Source: a virus
IMG/VR virus record: IMGVR_UViG_3300021437_000069
Span: 1-29,117 of that record
Length of the DNA: 29,117 bases
Direction: 5' to 3' (one strand)
Within the stretch, counting starts at the first letter, position 1, and every line of letters begins with the position of its first letter. A program made the translations under genes and the position numbers. Under the pieces are notes generated by a model. The model was not told the DNA's origin and searched no databases. It was given only the letters and a program-made list of their open reading frames with translations. This document shows, piece by piece, positions 7,467-14,263 of the stretch.

Positions 7467-7513
7467 CGCCTACGGCTTAGAAGGCCGTCGCTCTTCCTTT
7501 GAGCTACGGGCGC
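7467..7513 (-). other. 5' half of a tRNA-Arg(TCT)-like sequence
   Basis: Read on the minus strand from 7513, the sequence gives an acceptor strand GCGCCCG, TA, a D arm (GCTC - AAAGGAA - GAGC) and an anticodon arm (ACGGC - CTTCTAA - GCCGT) with anticodon TCT (arginine). All stems pair. No variable loop, T arm or 3' acceptor strand follows, so it cannot be a working tRNA by itself. It is probably a tRNA gene fragment picked up at an attachment site. Confidence 0.6.
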
Positions 7514-7535
7514 AAGCTTTACGCTCTAGTGTAAC

Positions 7536-7588
7536 GGCTCAGAGAAGCGATGGCAAGCCATAGGTTGCAGGTTCGAGTCCCGCCGTGC
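7536..7588 (+). other. Degenerate tRNA-like 3' half, candidate attP core
   Basis: The plus strand carries AAGCCATAGGTTGCAGG followed by the T-loop consensus TTCGAGTCC and CGCCGTGC, the layout of the anticodon-stem 3' strand, variable loop and T arm of a tRNA-Arg. The anticodon hairpin is shortened to ATGGC-AA-GCCAT, so about five loop bases are missing. The T stem has one mismatch (GCAGG/CCCGC). The integrase starts 50 bases downstream, the usual place for an attP core that matches the 3' half of a host tRNA gene. Confidence 0.5.
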
Positions 7589-7622
7589 AAAGGCCTTGAA
7601 CTGACCCTAAAAAGAGGGGAAG

Positions 7623-7634
7623 TCTAAGGTCTTT
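7623..7634 (+). repeat. Direct repeat flanking the attachment region, right copy
   Basis: Exact second copy of TCTAAGGTCTTT (first at 7397). It overlaps the AAGG ribosome site of the integrase and ends five bases before its ATG, so a protein bound here could also limit integrase expression. Confidence 0.5.
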
Positions 7635-7638
7635 TATC

Positions 7639-8550
7639 ATGCAGATCACAACGCTGCAAACACTCGCGGACGCGATCGACGCATTCACTCTCTACGCTCG
7701 TGTAGAGGGACGACTACCCAAGACGCTAAAAACATATCAACAGGCATTCAGCGATTTTCAAACGTTTATTCACAAAGACACGGCACTGTTAGGGTTGGCG
7801 ACAGGCGACTTTCGGCGTTGGGTCTCACAACGCCTCGACGAAGGCTACTCGAAAGTCACGATCAACATTCGACTGCGAGTGCTGCATACGCTCTTTCATT
7901 GGCTGGTGCGCGAAGGTCACTTAGCTGAAAGTCCCATGCAGCAGATCAAGCCGCTCAAGGTCCCGCGCCAGTATCCGTTCGTGCTCTCGACTGAACAAGT
8001 CCGGGCGCTCTTGAAGGCCGTCCCGAAGCATACCTGGACGGGCAAGCGCAACTGGGCCATGCTGCTCACCTTCTTAGACGGTATGCTGCGGCTCTCGGAA
8101 CTGATTCACTTGGAACTCGCGGACGTGAGTCTACAAGCACGGTCGCTCAGGGTCAGGCATGGTAAGGGGGATAAGGAACGGATCGTATTCATGGGCCGAC
8201 GCCTGACCCGCGCGCTGCAAGACTGGCTGCATGTGAGAGGTCACCAGCTCGGGGAAGAGTCACTGTTCGTCACCCGAGGGGTTTATCGCCTTGATCAACG
8301 CAACATTGGTCGGATCATTGAGCGCTTGGCAAAGGAAGCCCGTATAGAGGGGGTGCGTTGTTCGCCGCACACGCTGCGTCATACTGGCGCGACATTGTTT
8401 ATTAGGAATGGCGGCGATCCATTTAGCCTGCAACAGCTCTTAGGCCATTCGGATATTAGCACGACCATGGTCTATGTGCATATGGCGGGGACGGCGTTGA
8501 GAGAGGCACATGCTAAGGCGAGTCCGGTGGATCGACTGTTGGAAGATTGA
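7639..8550 (+). CDS. int: Tyrosine recombinase, phage integrase
   Basis: This is a 303-residue tyrosine recombinase that would integrate and excise the phage DNA. The N-terminal SAM-like core-binding domain spans about residues 1-100 (ADAIDAFTLYARVEGR ... TYQQAFSDFQTF). The catalytic domain has the full set: R151 in GMLRLSEL, K176 in HGKGDKER, H244/R247 in PHTLRHTG, H270 in LLGHSD and the nucleophile Y279 in TTMVYVHM. Length and domain order are normal for XerC/D-like phage integrases. The ATG at 7639 is preceded by AAGG at 11 bases. The tRNA-like sequence and direct repeats just upstream make this the attachment region. Confidence 0.95.
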   Translation: MQITTLQTLADAIDAFTLYARVEGRLPKTLKTYQQAFSDFQTFIHKDTALLGLATGDFRRWVSQRLDEGYSKVTINIRLRVLHTLFHWLVREGHLAESPMQQIKPLKVPRQYPFVLSTEQVRALLKAVPKHTWTGKRNWAMLLTFLDGMLRLSELIHLELADVSLQARSLRVRHGKGDKERIVFMGRRLTRALQDWLHVRGHQLGEESLFVTRGVYRLDQRNIGRIIERLAKEARIEGVRCSPHTLRHTGATLFIRNGGDPFSLQQLLGHSDISTTMVYVHMAGTALREAHAKASPVDRLLED

Positions 8551-8749
8551 AAGTAGAATCTATGAAATTGAACACAAAAGTTCCAGGTCGGCTTTCTGCC
8601 CGATTTAGCCTTAGACAATAGTCTCGCCTTATGCTTGTACAATCATGCCCACCGGCTTCGGGCTCGCGGCGGCGGCGATCCCCGTCTATCCGTGAGTGTT
8701 CACGCCTAACTGAGTTAGGTCTTGGCCGAGTCGTTCCCTTTGTGTTCAA
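8551..8749. other. Gap after the integrase, with inverted repeats
   Basis: No convincing gene lies between 8551 and 8745. TTGAACACAAA (8568-8578) and its complement TTTGTGTTCAA (8739-8749) form an 11-base inverted repeat around a 160-base GC-rich segment. CCTAACTGAGTTAGG (8705-8719) is a perfect 7-1-7 palindrome. It resembles the operator family in sequence but has a different centre (TAACTGAGTTA). These may be regulator or integrase sites, or ends of a small relic element; nothing decides between these. Confidence 0.4.
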
Positions 8750-9027
8750 ATTGATAAATTCTCCCCGGTGCCTATCTTCTTAGCCATTGGACTTGACTTC
8801 CTCATGTCATTCAAAACATCAATTCCATTCGGTTGAGGACAGGCACAATAATTATCGTACACCACTTGATACATTGCAGCCAAAGCAGACTCTAACTGTT
8901 GGTCCAGCTCCATAAAAAGCTGTGCAATTTTACTGATAAGCAATTCCCTGTCATGGGGACAAAGCTCTTCAATAAAAGACTCTTCCCATTCACCTAGCAA
9001 GTTAGAGGCTCGCTCTTCGGGAGTCAT
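8746..9027 (-). CDS. Small phage protein with TPEERA start
   Basis: This is a 93-residue, mostly helical, acidic protein that begins MTPEERASNLLGEWEES. The same TPEERA opening followed by a helix occurs in the protein at 12637-13005. I take this as a common type of small phage accessory protein without known function. A CPHDREL segment and CACPQ add three cysteines. The ATG at 9027 has AAGGTAGG upstream, and the gene follows the stop at 9034 by six bases, so it is in one transcription unit with the membrane protein. Nothing in it indicates an enzyme. Confidence 0.6.
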   Translation of the reverse strand: MTPEERASNLLGEWEESFIEELCPHDRELLISKIAQLFMELDQQLESALAAMYQVVYDNYCACPQPNGIDVLNDMRKSSPMAKKIGTGENLSI

Positions 9028-9033
9028 TTATAC

Positions 9034-9582
9034 CTACCTTCGCGTCAGTTTGTAAATATCCACGTCATTCACGTGCTCGACCAGCTCATACGCCGTATAG
9101 CCGATCGCACGCAGGACTTCGGTCACGGTCGCGCTGCCAAAGTGAGCGTCCGCATACGCTTGACTGACCGCAAAATAGACTACCGCTAAATTGTTCGCGG
9201 TGCCAACGTGCGTCAAATGATCGTCGCTGCACGAGGATTTAATCAAAAGGCGTCTGATCGAGTCGTAGGAAACGTCGCCACTCTTAGGCTGCAACGTCAC
9301 AAAGCGGAAAGCCAGCACGACCCGCGCCGCTGGCAGAAATGCACTGGTAAAGTCCGACTGCGTGATCGTGTAACTGCGATCGGTGAGCGTGCCGCAGGCA
9401 TTCGAGCCTTGATCGCCGGTAAACTCTTGCACCTTGAGGTTATCGCCTGTAATCAGATACCCCTTGACGGGGGTGCCGGATAGCTGGCCGCGTGCAATAT
9501 AGACACTCACGAATATGGAACAGCCTAACAGAATGACCAAGAGCGCTGCCATTTCCATGCCGAACTTGTTCAAAGATTTCAT
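9034..9582 (-). CDS. Membrane-anchored protein of unknown function
   Basis: This is a 182-residue protein with one N-terminal membrane segment (about residues 10-30, MAALLVILLGCSIFVSVYI) after a short basic head, so the rest probably lies outside the cytoplasm. The outer part is soluble and carries two cysteines that could pair (SNACGTL ... KSSCSDDH). It shows no recognised domain; repeated short strands and helices suggest a small alpha/beta fold. SD AAGGAAGTGA is strong. It is divergent from the lipoprotein at 9761, and the pair sits between phage genes, which fits cargo that alters the lysogen's surface. That role is a guess. Confidence 0.6.
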   Translation of the reverse strand: MKSLNKFGMEMAALLVILLGCSIFVSVYIARGQLSGTPVKGYLITGDNLKVQEFTGDQGSNACGTLTDRSYTITQSDFTSAFLPAARVVLAFRFVTLQPKSGDVSYDSIRRLLIKSSCSDDHLTHVGTANNLAVVYFAVSQAYADAHFGSATVTEVLRAIGYTAYELVEHVNDVDIYKLTRR

Positions 9583-9621
9583 AAGTCACTTCCTTTCAAA
9601 TTATACTTTTCTGCCAGGAAA

Positions 9622-9646
9622 CATAATTCTTCGGATCAGAATTATG
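9622..9646. repeat. Perfect inverted repeat between divergent genes
   Basis: CATAATTCT - 7 bases - AGAATTATG, a perfect 9-base inverted repeat 40 bases upstream of the minus-strand gene at 9582 and 55 bases upstream of the -35 of the plus-strand promoter. It is a candidate regulator site; no run of T follows that would make it a terminator. Confidence 0.45.
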
Positions 9647-9700
9647 CTTAACCTCATAACTAAGAATAGCCTCAAAGAACGCTTCTGTTATTCCCGCCTC

Positions 9701-9730
9701 TTGACAGGCTGGCTCGATAAGTTATACAAT
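9701..9730 (+). promoter_or_regulatory. Promoter of the lipoprotein gene
   Basis: TTGACA (9701-9706) and TACAAT (9725-9730) with an 18-base spacer; TATACA two bases earlier gives a 16-base spacer. It is the best sigma-70 match I see in the window, 30 bases before the start of the gene at 9761. It makes that gene an independently expressed cargo gene. Confidence 0.7.
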
Positions 9731-9760
9731 GCTGCCGTTACCATAGGAGGTATCTCTCTC

Positions 9761-10264
9761 ATGTTCATACGAGGACTCGCTGTCATTACGGTGTGTGTAA
9801 GTGTCGCGTTTCTGTTCGGCTGCACGTCTGGCATCGTGGCTCCAAACACTGGCGATAGGCAGATAGAGCCGGTATTGCTGGCACAGGACAAGCCTAATAC
9901 TTTCTCACCAGATGACTTTATTGGCCATTGGTCCGGCACTCTTATAAATACAACTTGTTGGTTTGAGATTACAAGATTGATTAAAATAAACAAGAAAAGA
10001 TTCCAAGCAGTGGGTTCATGTTTCCCGAACATTAACTTAATTCTTCGCAAACGAGAGCTACATGGTGGCATTTTTAGTCAGGGAGAAGGAGCTGGCCTTA
10101 CCTTCACTATGATAGATCGCAACACCTTGGAAATGACCATAAAATCGGTAATTAGACTACCCATACTAACGAGTATCGGAATCACGCAGGATGGTAATAA
10201 CCTTAGAATCATAGTCCGCAGTTATATCTTTAATAGAATAATAGAAAATCTTAAATGTTGCTGA
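9761..10264 (+). CDS. Small lipoprotein, lysogenic cargo candidate
   Basis: This is a 167-residue lipoprotein. The signal peptide (MFIRGLAVITVCVSVAFLFGC) ends in a lipobox LFGC with the lipidated cysteine at 21. The mature part contains DDFIGHWSGTLINTTCWFEI and later strands (LTFTMIDRNTLEMTIKSV), the feel of a small lipocalin-like or beta-barrel domain; no family is certain. The ATG at 9761 has a perfect AGGAGG nine bases upstream, and the gene has its own promoter and a hairpin at its end. A self-contained unit facing against the surrounding genes is typical of phage cargo expressed in lysogens. A longer reading upstream is open, but the SD decides for this start. Confidence 0.75.
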   Translation: MFIRGLAVITVCVSVAFLFGCTSGIVAPNTGDRQIEPVLLAQDKPNTFSPDDFIGHWSGTLINTTCWFEITRLIKINKKRFQAVGSCFPNINLILRKRELHGGIFSQGEGAGLTFTMIDRNTLEMTIKSVIRLPILTSIGITQDGNNLRIIVRSYIFNRIIENLKCC

Positions 10265-10295
10265 GGGAAGAAGCGAGACTGCCTTCTTCCCTCAG
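10261..10295. terminator. Hairpin between convergent genes
   Basis: CTGAGGGAAGAAG - 9 bases - CTTCTTCCCTCAG, a perfect 13-base stem that overlaps the TGA stop of the lipoprotein gene and lies 14 bases after the stop of the minus-strand gene ending at 10309. Placement suits a two-way terminator, although no clear T run follows on either strand. Confidence 0.55.
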
Positions 10296-10308
10296 ACCAC
10301 CGATACAC

Positions 10309-12042
10309 TTATCGCTTAATGACGATTTTCACAACGCTGGTCTTACCTTCCATGTCTTTCTTGACCGCTAAGTAGACACCGTTGGCAAGACGATCCTGTA
10401 ACTTAGCCATTGCCTCAGATGTCTGGTCAAGCGCGATCGCCTTACCATGTAAGTCATAGATTGAGACTGACTTGACGCTCTTCTGGAAGATTTGATCGAC
10501 GATGGCTATGAGTCGAGCCATCTGAGGCGTGACTGTACCGCTCCCACCCGAATTGCTTCTCCTGATGACTACAGCCATATTAACGCCTGCGAGGTCAAGC
10601 TGGGTATATGAGTTAATTACTATCGACCCATTCCCTGCAATACTATGACCTGAATCTGTGCCAAAATAGAGTGAATCGTTATTTAATATCTGGACCGTTC
10701 CTAGTACACCGAAACCGTCAAGGCGACGATAACGAGCATCTACAGGACCGGATTGGGAAACGCTTGGTTGTTTGTCCCAGTTGAAGTAAATGTTAGATGT
10801 ATTCAAGGGTTGTTCAGTTGAGGTTCTATTGAAAACTCCCGCCGTATTCGTCGTGGAATCCAAAGTAACCTGCGCACCCCAGCCGCTTGTGCAAATCGTA
10901 CCACTGTTACGCTTAAAATATGCAGCCTCGTTCACAAGAACAGGCGTCGATATATCGTTTGATATTTTTGTATAGGCCACTATCCATTGACCACTATTAC
11001 GGCCATTGACGAGCATCGGCTCATCATATTGATAGTTGGCTGTTGGACTAGTAGCCTGGAACACTGACATATTCCCCGTTATATCGGTGAATGTACCACC
11101 AAGAGCCAAAAGATCAAATCCATTGTCTGTATTCCCAGCAGTAAGGCCTGCGGCAACCATACAAACATTGTTATCTGAGGCAATTGCAGCCGTAATTTCG
11201 GCAGCTTCTTGCCATTGAGTTGATCCACTCCCATCTTTTATGAGCGTAGGAGTTGACCACGTCGCGCCATTATCCTGAGAATAGAGGAAGAAAAAGCCTG
11301 TCTTGGGAACACCATTGCTTAGTGTACCATCCCAAGGGGAAACGATCATCGCTGTAGGACTTTCGTTACTTTGTCTTGCAAGCCTAGCACCTCCGCATTG
11401 AAAGAAACAATAGCCTCTGAAAGTCACTCCCGTCGGCATTATAGGAGTTGCAATGGCCGTTGGCGCACTATAGGAGAAAGCGCCATTATTGTTCGTGATT
11501 CTAACATACACGGCTCCAGTAAGCTCTTGCTGATCCAAGCTACCAAAGAAGTTACAGTTAGGTCCTTGAGATGAGACACCGATAAGGACATGAACATACT
11601 CAGTGGTATTATTACCCACTGTATTAGACAAAGAGATTGTAGCTTCTGATCCCCCTGGAGAATATTTTCCATCAAAACCCCTTTTTCTCATACATTGGAT
11701 ATATCCCAGTCCATTGGTTACATGATCATATATCAGCGTGGGAGAAGACCAAGTCGCTCCACTGTCAGAGCTGGTAATGAAGAAGGCTTGAGTTCTTACC
11801 CCTTGCGGGTCTGGTGCATACGCTGACATAATAGTGTATACCAAATAAAAACGACTGCTGAACAAGTTGCTGGGTTGAATGTCATTTGAGTAAATGGTGT
11901 CGGTAGGATGAGCAGCTATAGTCACAAGAGTCTGTTTGTCAAGCCAACTGGCATAGCCATTCACCGAGATACCGACAGATAGAGCCAAAACCGCCACTAG
12001 ACAAACGACCGCCGAAACTGCATACTTGGAAATGTGGTTCAT
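10309..12042 (-). CDS. Secreted Asp-box (BNR) repeat protein with C-terminal sorting-type domain
   Basis: This is a 577-residue exported protein. A signal peptide covers residues 1 to about 31. Two Asp-box motifs of the sialidase/BNR type are seen: SSDSGATW (91-98) and SQDNGATW (255-262), each followed by S(S/T)PTLI, so the body is probably a beta-propeller. The last 55 residues (SVSIYDLHGKAIAL ... RLANGVYLAV ... VVKIVIKR) match the C-terminal beta domain used for T9SS sorting or the related FlgD-like domain. Sialidase catalytic arginines could not be placed, so no enzyme activity is claimed. The SD GGGAGG is strong. Such a protein is not a usual virion part; it fits cargo that acts at or outside the host surface. 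Confidence 0.75.
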   Translation of the reverse strand: MNHISKYAVSAVVCLVAVLALSVGISVNGYASWLDKQTLVTIAAHPTDTIYSNDIQPSNLFSSRFYLVYTIMSAYAPDPQGVRTQAFFITSSDSGATWSSPTLIYDHVTNGLGYIQCMRKRGFDGKYSPGGSEATISLSNTVGNNTTEYVHVLIGVSSQGPNCNFFGSLDQQELTGAVYVRITNNNGAFSYSAPTAIATPIMPTGVTFRGYCFFQCGGARLARQSNESPTAMIVSPWDGTLSNGVPKTGFFFLYSQDNGATWSTPTLIKDGSGSTQWQEAAEITAAIASDNNVCMVAAGLTAGNTDNGFDLLALGGTFTDITGNMSVFQATSPTANYQYDEPMLVNGRNSGQWIVAYTKISNDISTPVLVNEAAYFKRNSGTICTSGWGAQVTLDSTTNTAGVFNRTSTEQPLNTSNIYFNWDKQPSVSQSGPVDARYRRLDGFGVLGTVQILNNDSLYFGTDSGHSIAGNGSIVINSYTQLDLAGVNMAVVIRRSNSGGSGTVTPQMARLIAIVDQIFQKSVKSVSIYDLHGKAIALDQTSEAMAKLQDRLANGVYLAVKKDMEGKTSVVKIVIKR

Positions 12043-12087
12043 GTTACGCGCCTCCCAGCGCGTGATATGTTGAACTGTTGTACCCAG

Positions 12088-12110
12088 GAGCGCGATCTCT
12101 ATTCGCGCTC
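12088..12110. repeat. Hairpin upstream of the Asp-box gene
   Basis: GAGCGCGA - 7 bases - TCGCGCTC, a perfect 8-base stem, 46 bases upstream of the ATG at 12042. On the plus strand it is followed by TTGGCTTTTA, so it could stop plus-strand transcripts. On the minus strand it lies in the leader of the Asp-box gene. Confidence 0.4.
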
Positions 12111-12273
12111 TTGGCTTTTAGGACGACGAACGTGTTGCACGACGAGATTGTTGTTTGTCGCGGGTATCACCTCCCTGATAAAGTGAAAAAGCGGCTGCAC
12201 GCGAATCACCCTCTGCCAGTGGCAAGCCGAATGCACCAGCGGCCTCTGCTGCTAGTAAAGGGGGTGAATCGTT

Positions 12274-12516
12274 ATGAGCTATGAACAGCTCAAGGCTTAC
12301 CGCGACGCCATACGTCGTATGGAAGCCGAGTGCAGCCGCCGGTTGCCGGATCTTCGGCCTTTGGGGACGCAACACTCGATCCTCACCTTAGTCTTTCCAG
12401 CCAATCCGCCAGCTCTAGCCACTCTTCTTCATAGTCAATCGCTCTTCCCAGACCTCGATCGAATCGAGCTGCTTCACGAATGCTTTGCACTATCACTTCA
12501 CGATCCCCCTCACTGA
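12274..12516 (+). CDS. Doubtful short gene or gene remnant
   Basis: The 80-residue reading starts MSYEQLKAYRDAIRRMEAECSRR after a good GGGGGTGA site, and the first 30 residues look like a real helix. The rest overlaps the better supported minus-strand gene at 12383-12640 and has odd composition. It may be a broken gene start. The surrounding 12111-12273 shows nothing else convincing on either strand. Confidence 0.25.
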   Translation: MSYEQLKAYRDAIRRMEAECSRRLPDLRPLGTQHSILTLVFPANPPALATLLHSQSLFPDLDRIELLHECFALSLHDPPH

Positions 12517-12640
12517 TAAAACGAGCATGGTTTTTGACTATCTCCATAATCATTCCCGGCATGTAACTCTTCCTCCCCAGCGCGTAGCGCACTGAGCAGA
12601 TCAGTGAGACACCCAGAGCCTCTTGAGAAATTTGTATCAT
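12383..12640 (-). CDS. Small phage protein, YMPG family-like
   Basis: This is an 85-residue protein with the pattern YALGRKSYMPGMIMEIVKNH ... EGDREVIVQSIREAARF ... YEEEWLELADWLERL, a small helical protein of the kind seen in many phages with alternate histidine, methionine and W near the end. Its function is not known to me. The ATG at 12640 overlaps the upstream stop as ATGA, so the two are translationally coupled. It is the last gene of the operon that begins with the methyltransferase at 15394. Confidence 0.7.
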   Translation of the reverse strand: MIQISQEALGVSLICSVRYALGRKSYMPGMIMEIVKNHARFISEGDREVIVQSIREAARFDRGLGRAIDYEEEWLELADWLERLR

Positions 12641-13005
12641 GGCTCTCCATTATCCCCGCACGCAGAGCACCAGTGCGTTCCCTCGTCGCTGCCTTGAATG
12701 CAGGCGACGGGGTGTCCGCAGGGTTGCAGTTCGCGCATCTCAGCACAGTCTGACTCTCTAAGCTTACACAAAACTTCTGCAATAGCCGCTTGAAACCCTT
12801 GGTCCCAAGGTTCTGTAGAATTAAATACCGATCTATACCCTTGCAAAGATAGAAGACATGTTTCACGTTCTTCTGCGCGGGTTTGCTCTTCGGCTTCGCA
12901 GATGGCTTGACGCACCACGTTTTCGATGTCAGTTCTACCCATCGCAAAACGCTCGATCAGATAGGACGCCTTCTGTGCTCGTTCCTCTGGCGTGAGTTTA
13001 AGCAT
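12637..13005 (-). CDS. Small phage protein, TPEERA start and C-terminal zinc ribbon
   Basis: This is a 122-residue protein. The N-terminal helices (LTPEERAQKASYLIERF ... VVRQAICEAEEQTRAEERET) resemble the protein at 8746-9027. The C-terminus has a Cys/His group (LQPCGHPVACIQ ... HWCSACG) that should bind one zinc ion. Many phages code for such paired helix-plus-zinc-ribbon proteins with no known role. The ATG at 13005 overlaps the previous gene's end by eight bases and the stop is shared in an ATGA with the next gene. Confidence 0.7.
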   Translation of the reverse strand: MLKLTPEERAQKASYLIERFAMGRTDIENVVRQAICEAEEQTRAEERETCLLSLQGYRSVFNSTEPWDQGFQAAIAEVLCKLRESDCAEMRELQPCGHPVACIQGSDEGTHWCSACGDNGEP

Positions 13006-13225
13006 ATTCCATTGCCTTTACAGAAACTATCCGCACTTCTACAGGGAGATTGTTCTCTCCCCACCTGCTTCCGAATGCCTGGAACAAAGCATCGTCTACG
13101 GTATTTGAGAAGGCTTCCGTCTCGCGCTGATGACCGTCTTGATATTTTATTTTGAGGACGAACTTGTATTTAGTCCTCAAACCAACCGTCGGGGATTCTC
13201 GTTTATAATCTGTTACCTTTGGCAT
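12998..13225 (-). CDS. Hypothetical 75-residue protein
   Basis: A small basic protein (MPKVTDYKRESP ... YKFVLKIKYQDGHQRETEAFSNTVDDALFQAF ... VEVRIVSVKAMEYA) with a strand-strand-helix-strand order that could be a compact alpha/beta domain. Not recognised. SD AAAGGATC ahead of the ATG at 13225 is good; its stop overlaps the next start by eight bases, which supports its being real. Confidence 0.6.
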   Translation of the reverse strand: MPKVTDYKRESPTVGLRTKYKFVLKIKYQDGHQRETEAFSNTVDDALFQAFGSRWGENNLPVEVRIVSVKAMEYA

Positions 13226-13345
13226 AACATTCTGATCCTTTCATTAGGCTGGCGTGCTGGCTGCTGAGTCGCAGGGATAACCCGCGCAAGGCGCTACTCG
13301 CCACAGTCAGCTTAAGAGTAGTTTGTGCCAGCCTTTGCATACTCC
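13226..13345. other. Structured gap inside the methyltransferase operon
   Basis: This is a 120-base stretch without a gene. AGGCTGGC (13246-13253) pairs perfectly with GCCAGCCT (13327-13334), enclosing smaller hairpins such as CTGC-tgagt-CGCAG and GGCG-ctact-CGCC. On the minus strand this would form a branched RNA between two co-directional genes, perhaps a processing site or partial terminator. No known RNA family is recognised. Confidence 0.4.
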
Positions 13346-13672
13346 TCACCACCACAACGCACCATACCACTCAGCGAATAATTGCATCCCGCGCTCCACC
13401 CTCTTACCATGCTTCTTCCAGTATTCAGCAGTGTGTTTTTCAAAATCAGCGTGATAGCGAAAAGCAAAAACAATATCATCCAGAATCTTGTGCCATTGCT
13501 TTTTTGTCAAGTCTGCCGGGTGTCCGCAAGTTATTTCCCTGTATCGTTCCAGTCTCGGCAGGATCAGGTTGGCCAGCGACCAGTCCAAGCTCCACGTCTC
13601 TGAGTCGTCCCAGCCGCGAGTCCGCCGCTGCCAGAAAAACCTTAGCCTACGCTTCAAGAGGTATAAATCCAT
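13346..13672 (-). CDS. Small W-rich phage protein
   Basis: This is a 108-residue protein rich in tryptophan (WDDSETWSLDWSLANLILPRLERY ... KKQWHKILDDIVFAFRYHA ... EYWKKHGKRVERGMQLFAEW). I recognise the pattern SLDWSLA-x-PRLERY followed by KKQWHKILDDIVFAF as a recurrent family in phage early or accessory regions, with no established function. The ATG at 13672 is chosen over one four codons upstream because GAGGAGG stands directly before it. It lies in the methyltransferase operon. Confidence 0.7.
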   Translation of the reverse strand: MDLYLLKRRLRFFWQRRTRGWDDSETWSLDWSLANLILPRLERYREITCGHPADLTKKQWHKILDDIVFAFRYHADFEKHTAEYWKKHGKRVERGMQLFAEWYGALWW

Positions 13673-13706
13673 ACTCCTCCTCATTCAATAAATAGCCGCC
13701 ACGCAC

Positions 13707-14261
13707 TCACTTGTTATTTCCCCAATGAATGACCATAGCTTCCGATAATGCTTTGAGTAAAAGATCAATCGGCACCGCCACGCTCTCCGTCACATAAGTT
13801 TCGTTCTGTGCTTCGACCATTCTGAATCCGTCCTTCTTCTGTCTCGCACTTTTTACCCACTCCTCCCGGTGCTTCTGCCACGCTTTACGCAGAGTATGAA
13901 ACGGCAATAAATAGCACTGCTCGTTAGGCACAAACGCATAGGCGATATAATCACAAGCCAAGTCTTTGGCCACCCACCCAGGAACGCGACGATCCCGGTC
14001 ACTCCACATTTCTAATAAAATATCAGGCCAGTCTTTTTCTCTAACTTTCTCGTCCACCCAAAGCGTCTTTCCGCTCGCCAATGTCAGCACCCGGTCAATC
14101 CCCCCGCGCTGCGCCCACCCGTCCGCTCTCACCGACGCCATACTCAACAACGTGGGGAACGCTTCTTTATAGACGATCCCCCACCACGGCGCGTCCGTAT
14201 ACCGGCCAGAGAAATCTAACGACTCTTGGAAGCGGTGAACCGTCGCAGTAGAGACCGACAT
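13707..14261 (-). CDS. Nuclease-fold (PD-(D/E)XK-like) phage protein
   Basis: This is a 184-residue protein. The centre reads QRGGIDRVLTLASGKTLWVDEKVREKDWPDILLEMWSD, followed by GWVAKDLACDYIAYAF. The ordered acidic and lysine residues (D, then D-E-K, then E) fit a PD-(D/E)XK nuclease core, and I have the impression of a common phage/prophage family with the invariant DEKVR. The substrate is unknown. The ATG at 14261 lies two bases after the methyltransferase stop with a GGGGGCG site eight bases upstream. Sitting behind a DNA methyltransferase it could be the cutting partner of a modification system, or a recombination nuclease. Neither is shown. Confidence 0.65.
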   Translation of the reverse strand: MSVSTATVHRFQESLDFSGRYTDAPWWGIVYKEAFPTLLSMASVRADGWAQRGGIDRVLTLASGKTLWVDEKVREKDWPDILLEMWSDRDRRVPGWVAKDLACDYIAYAFVPNEQCYLLPFHTLRKAWQKHREEWVKSARQKKDGFRMVEAQNETYVTESVAVPIDLLLKALSEAMVIHWGNNK

Positions 14262-14263
14262 AG

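Noticed and set aside
7467-7588. A complete working tRNA gene
   Set aside because: Neither fragment has both acceptor strands; one lacks the T arm and the other has a shortened anticodon loop and no matching 5' strand.
8513-8749. 78-residue minus-strand reading frame after the integrase
   Set aside because: Overlaps the integrase end, very Arg-rich and without SD; the stretch is better explained by the inverted repeats.
9598-9606. TATAAT for the minus-strand gene starting at 9582
   Set aside because: It is too close to the SD to leave a usable leader and has no fitting -35 box.
12118-12375. 85-residue minus-strand reading frame
   Set aside because: Composition is Ala/Arg/Ser noise, no ribosome site at its start, and it lies in the leader region of the Asp-box gene.
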